Positions 1 to 13,222 of a stretch of DNA of 64,000 bases are shown here, in pieces. Under the pieces are notes generated by a model that saw nothing but the letters and a program-made list of their open reading frames with translations, did no database searches and was not told the origin of the DNA. Source of the stretch: Neopestalotiopsis rosae (lineage: Eukaryota > Ascomycota > Sordariomycetes > Amphisphaeriales > Sporocadaceae); assembly GCA_023078685.1 (NCBI GenBank), contig JALGAS010000010.1:372001-436000 (forward strand), in the 5' to 3' direction. The position numbers were made by a program, and so were the translations under genes. Position 1 is the first letter of the stretch. The number at the start of each line of letters is the position of its first letter.

Positions 1-894
1 TTGATTTGCCCTGCTGTTTTGCCTATGGTGGAGGGGATTTCTTAGGGGCCAAGACTTTGTACAACTTTCGACGAATACCGACGTGGATACTCGAGGTTCG
101 GAGTTCAAAAAAAGATCGGCGGTGCCGTTCTGTGTGGGGGAGCGCCGACATTGCGCCTTGTACGTCGAGGATATTGATATTGGCACATCTCCCAAATATG
201 GCCCCGGGGGTTGAAGATCTGCTCAAAACTGCTTTTACCCTGCAATTGCTTGTTCGACGATCATAACCGTCATAATCAGGAGACAGACCAGGTTGAGGCT
301 GGGTTACCATGCCTCGGCAAGGGTAAGGCTGGTGCATGTGTCGGCACGTCGGAGGCGCACGGGAAAAACGTCAATTACAGTGATCCCATATGAAGGTCTG
401 TGTATGTACCTAGCTCTCGAACTGCAATGATCGTCAACATGCAGGGTAGCAAAAGGGTAGTTGGAGGTGAGTGGGGAGGGGTAGCAACGGCAAACCATAA
501 ACTTTTTGGGCGATTTGGGGGGAAGGCAGAGCGCAGTTGTCGAAAACCCCACCATGTGATGGTCAGTAGTACAGAGTATGAGGAGACCAGTCGTGTTTGC
601 TTTGTTGGTAGTGAGTGTGGGCTGTAAGTAAATGTCACGTATCCATGATGAATTGAGAGGGAAAGACATTTGGTCGCTTATGTAACAATTGAAATGCTTG
701 TAAAGCGATTGTATTGTTTGTTTTGTGGTTGTAGAATAGAAACATTGATCGCGGGTATCAACGATTGGGTATCATCTAAGAAGGTCTAGGTAAGGTGGTG
801 GTCGTACAAAGTCGTGACTGAAAGTGCCCCGCGCTTCCCTCTTTCTGCGTCGCGCCCGCTAAAGAGTACAATTGCAATTGCATCTTTTCTTCTC
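1..894. other. Left-edge intergenic sequence
   Basis: No coding region is supported on either strand. The open frames here are short, overlap one another and show no family signature. The right end is the 3' flank of the 2EXR gene. Confidence 0.5.
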
Positions 895-1677
895 TTAGAC
901 AAAGACTGCAGTCGAGATGATGGGCTCCTTTTCCCAAGTCGTTGGCAGAACCATCATCAGTGTTTCCAGCTCCTCCCGTGCAGCTTGCATGCGCTGCTTC
1001 ATCTCGCTCTCAAGGGTTGTCTCAGTGATTTCGGGTTCCGGGAGTCGTTGTGCTTGCTCAATGCGCTCCACAAGCTCCTCGGCCTCGTCCTGTGCCTTGT
1101 CCTCCACAAGCTCCAAGGTAGGACCAAGCTTCAGCTTGTCCGTGTCGTGAACAAAGGTGAGCTTTTGTAGTCTGTCAAAGTCGATCTTCTTGAAGCGTAG
1201 TACTCTCCAGGCGCCCTCGGGTACTACCGCAAGTCTCTCGATCTTTTCCATGTCGTTGGTGTTGGACCATAGTGGTGAGCACTCTGGTTTGAGCTCTGCG
1301 GTGCCAAGGAAGACCGTGTCCCGCGTAAAGTCAACATAGATTCGCGGCTGCTGTTGTCCAACACTGAGGGCAAGCTGATAGCGGGTCAAGGCCTCATGCC
1401 GTGATTCGGCGTTGACATGCAGCAGAGCTGGAATTGGGGTACTTGACGACCATGGGTCGGTGGGGCCATCGGTGTGTATCAATGCCTCTTCCAGTGACGG
1501 AGGAGCACCGTCCTTGGCAGAGTAGGGTGACTTGACGACAACAGTTCGTGCTTCCGGCATGGCTGCCTGCCAAATCTTGATGCGTAGTTCTGGAGGGAGA
1601 TCATTGAACTTTGCAAAAGAGGGAGCCACTGTTTGGCTCATGGTATGTTGTGTCGTTGTGGGTGATGTGAGCTCCAT
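895..1677 (-). CDS. 2EXR-domain (F-box-like) protein
   Basis: A 260-residue protein of the fungal 2EXR family. These proteins begin with an F-box-like leucine-rich motif and are common and poorly characterised in filamentous ascomycetes; a ubiquitin-ligase adaptor role is often proposed but not shown. The motif FNDLPPELRIKIWQAAMP near residue 25 is diagnostic, followed by the family's 'LLHVNAESRHEAL' block and a 'IYVDFTRDTVFLG' strand near residues 90-125. The C-terminal third (about 185-245) is charged and probably a coiled coil rich in E, Q and R. The ATG at 1677 is the first in frame; another at 1641 lies closer to the domain and could be used. No intron is needed. An A/T-rich TATATAAA stretch at about 1773-1780 could serve as core promoter for leftward transcription. 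Family is secure, function unknown. Confidence 0.85.
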   Translation of the reverse strand: MELTSPTTTQHTMSQTVAPSFAKFNDLPPELRIKIWQAAMPEARTVVVKSPYSAKDGAPPSLEEALIHTDGPTDPWSSSTPIPALLHVNAESRHEALTRYQLALSVGQQQPRIYVDFTRDTVFLGTAELKPECSPLWSNTNDMEKIERLAVVPEGAWRVLRFKKIDFDRLQKLTFVHDTDKLKLGPTLELVEDKAQDEAEELVERIEQAQRLPEPEITETTLESEMKQRMQAAREELETLMMVLPTTWEKEPIISTAVFV

Positions 1678-4600
1678 AATGGGCGTGTGTGTAAGTGTGT
1701 TGTGTGAGTTGTTTGAAAAGAGAAGTTTCAGTTGCTCGCAGACCAAAGAAACCAGGAGCTAGGGCACCAAGGTATATAAAGATATAGAAAAGCCAGGGGT
1801 CCTCTTTCTAGAAGGTTGGTTTCCTGAAAGTTTGTAGAATCGGCGGTGCTCTTGGTATGATATAAGTGTGTACGCGGTCGGTGGCAAGGTATTAGTGTAC
1901 CGACTGTTCGAAAGTAGTTTGTACTATGGTATATAATATACTAGGTACGCCCCGCAGAAAAAAGTAGGTGAGAGACACAGCAGACGCTAAGGTTGCCTTA
2001 GCATAGATACCAAGAAAGATGATCGTGTCGTGTAGTACTAGGAAGAGATCAAGAAGAGGCCAAAGAGCTGTGCCACGTCGATCGGGAACCGAGGGCGTGG
2101 GAGCGGCGGTGAATATATGTGTCTCTGCTTAGTAGAAGTAGGAGTAGGAGCAGGCAGGCAGGCATTTCAGTTCATATGTGAAAGAAGATCCATGAAAGGG
2201 GCCTCGGGAGTCATCACAAGCCAGCAAAACATCCCGGCTGATATGAGAGATATGAGAGGGTCTCATCTCGTAGGCGGGCTTTTCCTCTACTATTGCTATC
2301 AATCATCTGCTAGGTATGATACTAGTGTGACCAAGCCAGCAGCGACGCGACCGCAAGCCAGAAGCTTAGGGTAGCTCCCTGCCTTACCCAGTCCAGACCT
2401 GCAGCCCAGATCGGGAAGCAAGCGAAGAGCAGAAAGGTTGTCGGCCCCACCCAGTGGAAGGTGGAAGTGCCAGCCAGCGCCAGGGTGTCGAATTTGTTCC
2501 ATAGCGACGGGCAAGCAAGCCAAGCTGGAACGTGGTTTGATGACCAGGTGTGGGAGTCAAATTCTGGTACCTACTGTACGTACCTCCATCTGTCCTGTGC
2601 TACCACTTGTCGTCTACGAATCTACCTAGTAAGCCCAGCCTAGCATTACCAACATACGTAGTACATGCAGTGCAACTCCGAGGCCAGCAAGAAGCGAACG
2701 CCGATTTGACTGTGACCACTTGACCTGCTGCGGCTGCCGAGGGGGAGCCACGCAAGGGAACCCTAGCAAAACCGCCTAGTCAAGGGAGGGAGGGGATTTT
2801 TTAGTAGCACTTGAGTGGGTGAACCGGGACGTGGTAGATGCCGCGGACCGCTTTGACACACCTCGCAAGGCCTGTTGTAGTCTGCATTTAGTGGATGAAG
2901 CATGTACCTACTTGCCTACTGCTATTCTATCCAACAACCACCACTCAAATTCAACCTGCATGACAAAAGAAGGGAGGGTTCCCTTGAGTATCGCTGGCGT
3001 CGTTGCCATTCAGGCAAGCCCCGTATAATGCCCAACATTGGACCACCATCCAGTATGCTGTGCATCGCGTATGGATCCTAATAGATTGGACAAAGAAAAA
3101 AAAACGAATATAAGCACTGGTGCGCCTCGATGGTGGCCATGGTGGCCTCAGAGTGCGGCATCGACCGCGTACCATTTTGTGGCAGAAGCCTTGGCTGCGG
3201 GCACAGCCATTCTTGCTATCCTTTAGTGTACGATGAGAAGGTCTTCATAGTAGTCATGACATCGTGAGGCATCCATTCACAAGAGTAATGTTAGTACGTT
3301 GGGGGAGAGACGGCGGGTAACGGTGTAAAGCCGATTACTCCAATCATGCAATAGAAGCTGTTCTTTTTGAAACGGGATTTCTGGCGTATACTTTGCCTAT
3401 GCCACAATTGTAGTAAGGTTACCAGGTAGCCAACCATGTATACTCGTATATAGTAGATGCATCAATGTACTTGAGCAAGGAAAGAAAGAAGAAAAAAAGT
3501 CCTCAGTCTCGCCCACATTCCAATGTAGCTTACGACGGGTAGCGAATCGTGACAATGCATGGCTTCTGCGTGCTATTCGACCCGGGGTGCCAGACTAAAA
3601 TGCTAGTCGAGCTGGTCGTTGGCAATTAGGAAAAGAAAACGAGAGCTACTGTAGCTCTACCCGCCAGAAACGGCAACTTGACTCAGGTCGGCACTTCCGG
3701 GTCCTCAAAGCCGACAATTGGCTTCTTTCTTTGCTGGTGGGATGAGAAAGAAATACAGATGTAGTGGAGGGGTCGGGGCGGGTGTGTGGACACTGGACGG
3801 GCACTTAGACGATCAATCCGTTATGCTGATCGACTTCTCTTCGGTCCCGGAGATCTAGTATGAGGACATTTTTCCTCTCATTGTCCATGACGTTGCCGCA
3901 TTGGCCTATAAGCATTGCATACTCTAGATTACAACATTTCCCAGTGAAATTACTATGGAGGCTTTAATCGACCGAGCGCAGCATTATCTATAGAGTCAAA
4001 ATTACACACGCACTAGCCTAGGTGTATACTCACTGTAGCCAGGATTAAACAAGAGGGAGAAGAAGAATAAGGGCAGAAACCTTGCAATGCCGTTGAGAAC
4101 TTGTGCATCCACTCTATTCCGTCACTCTATACATCAGGGATCGATTAACGAGGGATGACCTGGATTTGCAAAGTAAACAAAGCTGCGACACTAGAGAACC
4201 CAAGATCACGCCAAAGTACGCCTACACTTGCCACTCGAGATATGCTGCAGCATTCCAGGCTCTGGCGGCTTCGATTCTCTCAGGCAAACCAGGATATACA
4301 CTCTTATGCCTACATCGACATGTTTTATGATTGCCTTGTCTTGCATCAAGCGTCTCGACTTGCATCACTGTTTATAGATTCCACGGAATGACTCGGGTTT
4401 TCAAGCATCAGGTCAAGCATCAGGTCACGAGAATGCGGCCGCGTTGCCCGCGCGATGGCTCGTCCATGTGGCTCTGTCAAGAACAATGATTGCCGCAAGA
4501 TCGAGCTTGGCGTTGAGACCCTCGAAATTCCTAAAAGATGCAGTTGTCTGGGTCACCCGTCAATGCATATTTGAAACGTTGGGCAAGAAACTCTAAAGAA

Positions 4601-7600
4601 CAGCATATTGACCAGATTGAGTGACTGGGATGCCGTGGCTTTGGGTGGCTCAAGGCTGGTGATGCTGTAGCTCGGCGCACTGGCACATGTCGGGAGCCGA
4701 TCACCGACTCTCCGTTATTCATCGTCTCATCTTTTCTCTCTCCCTTTAGAGGCTAAATTTCGTCATCACCAACGATGAAAAGATCATGAGGCATCAATTA
4801 GACCCTTATTCTGCGCTCGAGCCAACACTGTAATTTTTGAGAAAGGTGTCCCCAACGCCATTGACTCATCGTTCACGATGGATGAACACGACGAGCCTTG
4901 CGCAAGCTATGGAATGCAACAGGTCACACGATACCACAGCGAGTCGTCAAGTCACACTTTAAGCTACAGACCATGACCAACGAATTCACAAGAGCAATGA
5001 CTGTAGGGGAATCTGGATGCACAGCTTCCGGATCTTACCGTCTCGAGATTATTAATTGATCGCGGTCAAGTCATTCCATCAACACAGAGTACTACGCTGC
5101 AAGTAACACATTATTGATTAGTATATCAATCATGCAAACCTGCCTGCTGGCCAAATCTCCAATTCTACAAACAACCAACGGCACAGCCCTGTCATATTTA
5201 CACGAGATTAGCGCCAACAGTCAAAATGTCTCGCCAAGGAACAGCCATCAATACTTTTGAGATTCACTTTGCTGCAAGATTGCTCGGTTGCCAGCTTGCA
5301 TCGTGTCAGATTATAGTGGTCAAGTGACCAATGCAATATCAGTCTGAGCAAGTAAAATACCAAAGTATGTAGCAGCTGCGTGACAGGCTACAGCTCCAAA
5401 ACCACCCTGGTCAAGCTGCTTGGAGTCTCTTCCCCCGCATTCTGTTCTCCTGACGATCTGGTGATCAGGGTAGCATCCCGATTCAAGCCAAGAGAAAGTG
5501 GGAGAAGTGGATTGGACCTCCTCCCCTCCAATCGGAACTTCCCAGTGCGAGTCGTCTTTTGCTCGATGCAGGCAATTCTTTCCTTACAAACTGTAGTATT
5601 TACCATAGGAAGGCACTGATGGCTGGCATGGATGGACGTTGCCATAAAAAGCAACCGCCGTTGGCATCTACTTGAGGAGTGGAATCTACCGAGCTGGAAA
5701 CACATATACACCAGCGAAAGCTCGTGACTGGCTCATCTCCGAGCGTATGCCGCATCTGCATCAACCGACCGCATCAATACAAATTTACCAACCCAACAAC
5801 GCATATACCTCATGCCGAGTAATCCGATGAAACACCTCCGAGTGAGAATCGTCTGCCTGGAGAAGCAAGAGTGCTGCTGCGGGGTTTGGGGCTGACTCGG
5901 CTGAGTCTTCATCTCGTCTATTTGCTCCTACGTGTAGCACATTTGGGGTATCGTCTTGCTGACAGTGCATGCCGGAGTGTTTACAAGATATAGTATGGCA
6001 GGAGTTTTCTTTCCTTGAATTCGGCCGGAAACCCCTTGGCGCACATACGAACGCCCGCATGTATGGGTGACAAAGTCCATAGGCTCACGATGTCTGCTAT
6101 CTACCACAACCCCAAAAGGCGCGCGCGCCTGTTCGCACTATCGAATCTACCTATCAAGAGTCGCGACAGTTGTTGGAGAAAACCACCATGATCTGGATCT
6201 AGATCTCGATCTCTCTTGAATGAAAGAGACAACGGCTTACCTCTCAAGCCTCTCCAAGTTGACAAAACTACTAAGCTGTAACGCCAATGCAAGCCTCTTG
6301 TCCCGTCTGTCTGGGCTGGAACCAGGGCAACGAACATCTGGCGAAACGCCCTCTGCAGAAGACCTGTCTGGTTTGCCATGAGGGCAAAGTCAATTGCTCA
6401 GCCGCATCGATTCTGTGGTCAGCCGTCGCGTGCCTAACGTGCGGGCGGAAGTGCATTTTTCTATACTATACTCACGATGGACTAGCGAGAGCCGGTTCCC
6501 TCTCAAGGCGTCACTGGGAACTCGGGCATCGCCGTGGGCAATACTAGCCCTTCACTAACCCTCTTTACTCTATACTCCCTCCCACTATAAGGCAGAAGAC
6601 GGCACACGGGCTGGCAAGCTGGCATCTGCGCGCTGTGGCTGAGATGCGCTTTAATGACTCGAGTCTAGACTCTTGAGTTTTCGCCCTTCAAATTGCCCTA
6701 CCCTATCCGTACTTGCCGCACGGCAAGGTTGAAGGCCCCGATGGCCCCCCATCTGCCTCTCGTCCCAGCACTCTGGGAATGTGGGGCACGGCCGTTTCGC
6801 TGTGCATGGGGTTTTGGGGGTGTCGGGAGTCTCGCTTGGGACGAGTCTAGATCTCCAAAGACCCTTTGGTCCTAATATGCCATGTGCTTCTGAAGATGCA
6901 TCCTGCAAGCCACGGGATGCCAGAAAACGATGCGCAACAAGGGGGAACGACACTCATAAACCTGTTTCTCCGCTGCTTCCCTCGCCCAATGCCACGCTCT
7001 CCCACCACTGGGCGCGCATACCCAATTGGAAGAGCTGAGCGAGGGTTGGCAAAGCGTGGTGGTCGTTCTTGTTGGAGACGTGGGTTGGAGAAGGACATGA
7101 TTATAGATTACTGATGCTGACCGGGACTAATAATACCACTCGGAGGTTTTCTGTTTGTCTGGCTGATACTCCAGACCATCGCTTCGAGACAAGGGAGACG
7201 GCACGGCCCATACTCCTTTGGGCAAGCATTTCATCGGGACGCTATCGTGGGAAATTCTGAAAACAGCCAGCCCTGGACCTTTTGAACATGGATTTGACTG
7301 ATCAGGAGCGGGACATTCCCATTCGCTCCGCGTTTGTCCTTATCGCTGCAAGTAGATAAACATGAGGCCATATTCATGTGGGCGGCGTGGTATGCCGAGG
7401 ACTATCGCTTGCACTCCTGCATCAAATCGATAGACGATTCGGGTGGTCCAGGGTTGCAAAACCGCTATTTTGCAGACAAGACAGATGTCTGATGGAGTTT
7501 TCTGTTTTCCCATCTGTCAAAAAGAGAGAGCCTATGCAAACCCTGACTCACCCCCATATGGCCCATGTCTTGCTTATTCGGCAGCCTGCCTCTCGACTGG

Positions 7601-9102
7601 CACGAGCAGTAATAATAAATATTCCGCAGGACATCGCGACCTGACAACTGGGGACAAACCTGTATTTGTAAGGGGGGCTGATGCGGCTGACCTATCAACA
7701 GGCGGCAGCCAATCCTCACGATGTTACCGCAGCGCGCCACAAATGTATACATCGGCCCATTTTACTACGGCGTATCTGACACCGTACAGTATAATGGGCA
7801 AGGGACGAGCCAATCATATAGAGCGAGTGTCGCTTGATTTCATGTCCTACTACTCTGGAGACCCAAAAGAGAGGCGCCCGTTTTCATTCTCGTCTCTTGC
7901 AATGAATGGCACATGAAATATTGATTTCAAGCAGCGTGGCATGTCACGACATGATTGGACTGGTAAAACATTATCCGTGCAATATAGGCATGGTGGGCAA
8001 ACTCCATTGCATTCATTTCCATGGTTCGAATCCGAATTTTAGAAAAACTTGAATGAAAGTTAGGTTGTGAGCCGAGGTAGAGTCCTTTTATTATAATTGC
8101 TATTGCTCTACTTCATTCTTCTGGGCCTGTTGAGATTGGGATTGCTTCATGACAATAAGCAATACCATACAACCATTTCATTGAAAGGCGAGTACAATGT
8201 CAAGTGAACCTGCCAGGCTCTGCAGCCTGTATTATGCGGATCTGCCACGACACGTGGTCTTCCAGGAACGTAAATGGGAATTCTTTTGGTTTCTTGCTTC
8301 CTCGTAAGGCTGCTATAGCTACTTTCCACCTGATGCCTGACTTCCGACATGATTAAGGCGGTTAAATACACTAGTTGAGTAAAAGAGACCTCTCTTGTGC
8401 GTTAGAAGCATGGTTTGAGGCTACGACACTGGAAAGCTGTATCGTAACAAGGAGGTGTCACGGGCATGCCTCTCCCAGAGCGTTACCAAACTCTCTTCCT
8501 ATGCTCACCTTGAAAAAGATCTTGGAGTTATCACGATCATGGCTCCGTGAGCGTTCTTTTGAATTATGCTCATCCCCGGTGTGATCATCCCATGACGTTC
8601 TTGGCCAATAGTCTTGTCAATGGCCTTGCCCGTCAGGCGTTTGTCGTTAAGAGTCCTTGTAAGAAGCCATTGACGACACTGCACACAGCAGACCAGCGTT
8701 GTGCGCACGATAGTTGAAAGTCGAGTTGTATTCTCGATTACACTAGCTGTAGAAGCACATGAATAATGAAACAAACCAAGGACAGTATAGAAAATCTATT
8801 TCTCTTGTGAACTCTCTATCCCGTTTCTTGCTCTTGATTTTTAAGGGTATATTGAATTTATTTGCTTCATATATCAACTAATGAAGCCAGTTTAGTGTTA
8901 CTAGAAGTCTACCACTGTACATATCGTGGGGTTTTGCCTAGCCCGCAGTGCAGTTGGTCAGATGCTCCTAGCAATGTAGGTTGCTGATATTATTTACATT
9001 CTCGCTTTGTCGAATGAAAGCACGCCCAATTGATATTCAGATGACTTTGCACTCGAGCAGCAAGGTCAAGTGCATATCTCCGTCCTCATCCAGGTAGAGT
9101 TC
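1678..9102. other. 7.4 kb stretch without a supported gene
   Basis: Between two leftward genes I find no coding region with family resemblance or a convincing intron chain. Candidate frames are under 160 codons, several begin with non-ATG codons, and they overlap in conflicting frames. Base composition is ordinary (not AT-rich), so this is not a RIP-decayed repeat. A long untranslated leader, non-coding RNA or species-specific short gene cannot be excluded. Confidence 0.5.
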
Positions 9103-10490
9103 CTACGTGCTGTCCTTGCGCAGCATCTCGGCAACATCTGCATCTATGCCATCATCGCCACCGAGGTCCGGGAACTCCTCCCCAGAGTCGAGTCGACGCT
9201 TCTTGGAGCCATTCATGGTAGTTGGCATTGAGTTGTAATGAGATGCAATATTCGAGAGAAGCTCCATTCCTGGAGCGGTGGCCTGTTGCATAGGCTTGTC
9301 ATCGGTCACTATTTCCGAAGACCACTGGGCTTCCTCTGGATCCTCGGGCTCATCTGGTCCAGCAGCAGGTGGAGTGAGAGCCTCGACTTCTGGCTGCTCT
9401 GGCTCAGGTGCCGACGGCTCATGAGGGCCGTTGGGAGCTGGTGAATCCGAGTCGGAAAGACCTTGCATAATGGCAAACTCGACATCGCGCTTCTTATCGT
9501 CGACCTCGACCTTTCGCTTCTTGAAAGTCGACAATTGCTCCTCATCCGCGGCCAATGCGGCCTTGTTGGTATCAAGAATCTTTTGCAGCTCGCCGACCAG
9601 AGTTCTTCGGGCTTGGACGCATTGCTCAACGGCACCTTCGGCACTTGCAAGAGTCTTTAGCAGACCGTTGAGTCTAGCAGCGTAGACTGGGGCAGACGGA
9701 GGGGTTGCCGAAGGTCCCATCAATTTGTCGTAATCCGAGTTTGCGCTGCTGGTGGCTGTCTTGGTGGAAAGAAGCAGCTTGGAGACATTTTGCTGGGGAG
9801 CTGCCAGAGAGGATAGCTCAGAGGGCATCGATGATGATGATGAGCCGAAAATGGCACCTGCAAAGCCGGCCTTGGTGCTGCCCTTAGCCTTGTCAAGTTC
9901 TGTTCAATTGTAAGTAAAAAATGCTTGCGACTTGGTCATGGAAAACTTACCCTCCATGCGTGTCTCTATGGCAGCCTGGATCGGCTCCTCGAAAACATGA
10001 CGTTCCTTCCAGACATCAACGACTCGGCGGATGCGCTGCTGGATGTCTGATGGTGCACCCTTGTAGGCTGTTGCAGTTGCCTCGGCAATCACGGGCGAAA
10101 ATGCCACCAGAAAGTCCTCCTTGTGGCGAACCTTTGACTGCTGGCAAACCTCTATATTGATGGGACATATCAGTAGGTGGCCTTTGACAAGGGTAGTTTG
10201 GATGGAAACAGAATATTCTCACCATTGGCCAAGTAGACGAGGTTCAGTCTCTTGTGACTGGAAGAATCCTTGAGTCTTTGGAGCCAAATCTGCACTGTAC
10301 GTTCTGCATGTCGTCTATAATGGGTTGGTTAGTTGTGTAAAGGACATGACGATACTTGTATCCAACACTTGGATGATTAGGTAAGGGCGTACCTGTGGAA
10401 CATGATCCATTGGGCTACAGTGACTATGCTGTCCTGAGTCTCAGCAAGTGTCGACAGCTTTGCCAGCACTGCATCGTCGGTATACGACAT
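9103..10490 (-). CDS. rtt103: RTT103-like RNA polymerase II CTD-interacting (CID) protein
   Basis: Four exons (10490-10393, 10314-10223, 10151-9951, 9899-9103) join in phase to give 395 residues. The N-terminal 130 or so residues form a CID domain: it opens with MSYTDDAVLAKLSTLAETQD, then 'IVTVAQWIMFHRRHAERTV', a 'LNLVYLANEV' helix, 'VRHKEDFLVAFSPVIAEA' and 'RIRRVVDVWKERHVF'. The family binds Ser2-phosphorylated CTD of RNA polymerase II and links 3'-end processing to termination by the Rat1 exonuclease. A coiled coil follows (about 215-275, 'LSTFKKRKVEVDDKKRDVEF'). The tail is acidic and proline-rich with a basic KKRR cluster that may be a nuclear signal. All three introns have GT-AG ends. 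The start was chosen because it puts the CID first helix at the N terminus. It is divergent from the clathrin light chain gene. Confidence 0.9.
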
Positions 10491-11489
10491 TGTGACGGTG
10501 ATGGGATGCGGGATGTGCAGGAGCTAGTAGTGGCGGCTGGCTGGTAATTGACTGGCGACGCCGATGACAATACAAACGGCCAGCGGCAGATGGCTTGCGT
10601 GTATTTGTGCCTCGGCGCGTTTGGCGTCAAGAAAACAAGCAGATATTGCGTTTGGCGGTTTTGTGCCAAGGATAAATGGCTGGACGTCACTCAAGCTCCT
10701 GGCTGTTGTTGGTTGTTTACTCAGAATCACACAATCTCATCTACAATAGTGGAGCAGCAACAAATGTGAGCTGGAGCAGACACTCTTTGAGAAAAGTGCC
10801 AGTCTAGCTATTCCTATGTTTGCCGTCCACAAAACCAGCCGCCACCGATGGGTGAAGGCCAGATAATTGGTGTGAATGCTGAGATAGATGCTTTAAGCGC
10901 CAGAGCAGCCGGAGGCACAATTGGTGGCTGTTGACAATATGTTTTGGACTGCTGATATCTTGATGTTGGCACAATCAAGCTGAATGATGGTCTTTGATGT
11001 ACATCAAACACAAAAGATAGGTGGATCTGCCGGGATGGAGCTAGAGTGCGGCTCGAATTCCACAAAACAAGCACCGCATCAAAGTAAGGCCGAGCTGCCG
11101 ATGCCTCCTGTCGCAGCCCAGCGCGCCTGCCTTTGTCAGTGCGGGCTGGCGGACGGTCCACTGCAGGTGTGACTGGGCAACTGACATAGTGTGGCATTAG
11201 GTGGGTACGTACCTACCTCATAGGCTTTCTGGACCTTGAATGAGGCTCCAAAGGAGCTGTGGAAAGGAGGCCAGTGGGCCAGCTACAGCACCCAACGGTA
11301 CCTGCTTAGTGGCCTTGCGATAGCGCATTCAAGCAACCAGCCAGATACTCCAATAACCAAGTTGCAATCACAACGACGCAGGCGTTGCAGAAACAACTAC
11401 AATCATTTTGCACAGCGTTCACAGCCCTTTTCATTCTCGCTCACCTTTAATACCAGTAAAACTTCTTGCAACATCACACACAGCTCATC
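10491..11489. promoter_or_regulatory. Divergent intergenic region between rtt103 and clc1
   Basis: A 1 kb region between two outward-facing housekeeping genes, so it should hold both promoters. C/T-rich runs and CAAT-like motifs lie within 100 bp of the clc1 start, as expected for fungal promoters, but no specific binding site can be assigned. Confidence 0.4.
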
Positions 11490-12328
11490 ATGGCGGACCG
11501 CTTCCCGTCTTTGGACGACTTCGACTCCGGTGGTAAGACATGGCAGCTGTCTCTGTCCTTGCATCGCATCACCATTCGCTAACTCGAGGATGTTCCAGCT
11601 CAGACTGATGTCAAGGACGTCTCTGCATCGGCAGATGACTTCCTCGCCCGCGAACAAGCTCTTCTCGGTGACGACGCCGCCCAGTTCACTACCAGCAATG
11701 ACTCGGCCGCATTTGTAGATACATCTGACGACCTCCTGGGCGGAGGCGGCGGCGAAGCTTCCCACCTCGAGCAATCGCAGTTCCAGAACCAATTCCCCGA
11801 CATCAACACCGACAACCAGGTAGGAGCGCATTTCTGAATTCATCACAGATGCTGAATTCATCTAACAATGGAAAACAGCAAGTCGGACCCAGCGGTACCA
11901 TCACCGGCCCTTCAGTCAGCTACAACTCTGGTTTCCAGGCATCAGTTGACGAGGAGGAGGAGCCCGAGGTCATCAAGCTATGGCGCGAGAAGCGCGACAC
12001 CGCCAACGCCAAGCGGGCAGAGCAGTTTGCCCAGCAAAAGGAAGAGACCGTCAAGGAGGCCCAGCAAAACATTGACGACTTTTACGAGAACTACAACAAC
12101 AAGAAGGATAAGGGCATTGCGCAAACCCGCAAGGAGGCCGAGCAATTCCTGGCTAGCCGTGAGGACACAGTATCTGGCGGTACCAGCTGGGAGCGCATTG
12201 CCAAGCTCGTCGACATTAGCGGAAAGGGCCAGAAGGGTGGCGCCAGCGGCTCTGGCAAGGAGCGCTTCCGTGAGCTCTTGATGAGCCTGCGCAAGGATGA
12301 GAAGGCCCCCGGTGCCGAGGGCTTCTAA
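11490..12328 (+). CDS. clc1: Clathrin light chain
   Basis: Three exons (11490-11532, 11599-11819, 11879-12328) give 237 residues, the usual size of fungal clathrin light chains. It begins MADRFPSLDDFDSGAQTDVK, matching the conserved fungal N terminus. An acidic, Q-rich N-terminal half follows with ADDFLAREQALLGDDAAQF. The C-terminal part holds the heavy-chain-binding helix: from 'EPEVIKLWREKRD' through a long K/E/Q-rich coiled coil, then 'GTSWERIAKLVDISGKGQKG' and the terminal 'RFRELLMSLRKDEKAPG'. Light chains bind the hub of clathrin triskelia and regulate coat assembly in endocytosis and Golgi-endosome traffic. Both introns are GT-AG, and the joined frame restores the family sequence across both junctions. 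This is one of the most secure calls in the window. Confidence 0.95.
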
Positions 12329-12726
12329 ACGGCCCAACGCTAGATATTGGACAGAGAGATGCTTAGGAGATACCTAGGATCTGATCTTACCAAATGACAG
12401 ACTCAGATTACCAAAAAAGCTCGGGTTGGTCAGTATGACCGAGCAAAATGTAATGTAGACTTTCTTCGATGGATTCAGATACCGCGGATAGCATTTCCGG
12501 CGGCGTATGAAAATATGGGCTGATTTGTTAATTGACTTTCTGGGGACATAGACGTGTGATTTGTTTAAAATTACATTTTCTGGTGACAAAAGAAAGTTGT
12601 TCTTGTTCGTGTGAAATGCCTGTCTATTCAGTCACTCTATCGACACACCGCCCACGGATTCTCTCGCCCAAAGCTTTAATTGATATGTACTTCCATGGCT
12701 CGTCTACTTCTTCTAAGGTGGTACAT

Positions 12727-13222
12727 TTAGTCCTTGCCGAACCAGGTGTTGTAACCGGCAATCTTGCGGCCCATCATGTACAGAGAGGCTATAATCCCGC
12801 ATTAGTATCTCGACCATCCTCGTCTCTAGATATGAACATACAAGCGAGAGATCCCCAGACGAGGACCTTGTAGGGGAGGAGCAGGTAGCTGCTGCGGGAT
12901 CCCTGCGTCATATATCGTTAACCAATTTGTTCTCCCTTGGGCGACCAGTTTAGTCGCAATCGCTTCCACGTACAATCTGCCAGAGACGGGTGTGGCCGGC
13001 GTAGGCAGCCTGGTAAGACTTCTGGTACTGGGGCACCTTGTTGGGAGCGTCGACGAGACTACAAGAGAGGCTCTCATTAGCGATTGTTCATCGATGAGAC
13101 TTGGTTTTTGGGCGCGCGTGGGATCGTATGATGATGCGGTTTTCGGGGGTCGCGGCGAGCCATTGGGCACGGCGCCGCGTTCGCAGAGGTCCAATCGCGC
13201 CGGATGAAAAGACTCACCCCAT
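12727..13222 (-). CDS. cox7: Cytochrome c oxidase subunit VII (COX7-like), four exons
   Basis: A 70-residue protein from four exons: 13222-13218 (five bases, ATGGG), 13058-12974, 12902-12842 and 12788-12727. All three introns are GT-AG and phases agree. The product starts MGLVDAPNKVPQYQKSYQAA, continues 'YAGHTRLWQI', has one hydrophobic segment ('YLLLPYKVLVWGSLASSLYM') and ends 'GRKIAGYNTWFGKD'. This fits Cox7, a small single-span subunit of mitochondrial complex IV: an amphipathic N terminus with the V-x-x-Y/L-Q-K motif, a membrane helix and a short tail. The gene is easy to miss because no exon exceeds 85 bases. It is divergent from the PPR-like gene with about 360 bp between starts. Assignment to Cox7 rests on remembered family features; another small inner-membrane respiratory subunit is a weaker alternative. 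Confidence 0.82.

Noticed and set aside
8005..8050. GGTTCGAATCC-like sequence resembling a tRNA T-loop
   Set aside because: The bases around it do not form the T stem or acceptor stem, and no anticodon arm is found upstream, so it is not a tRNA.
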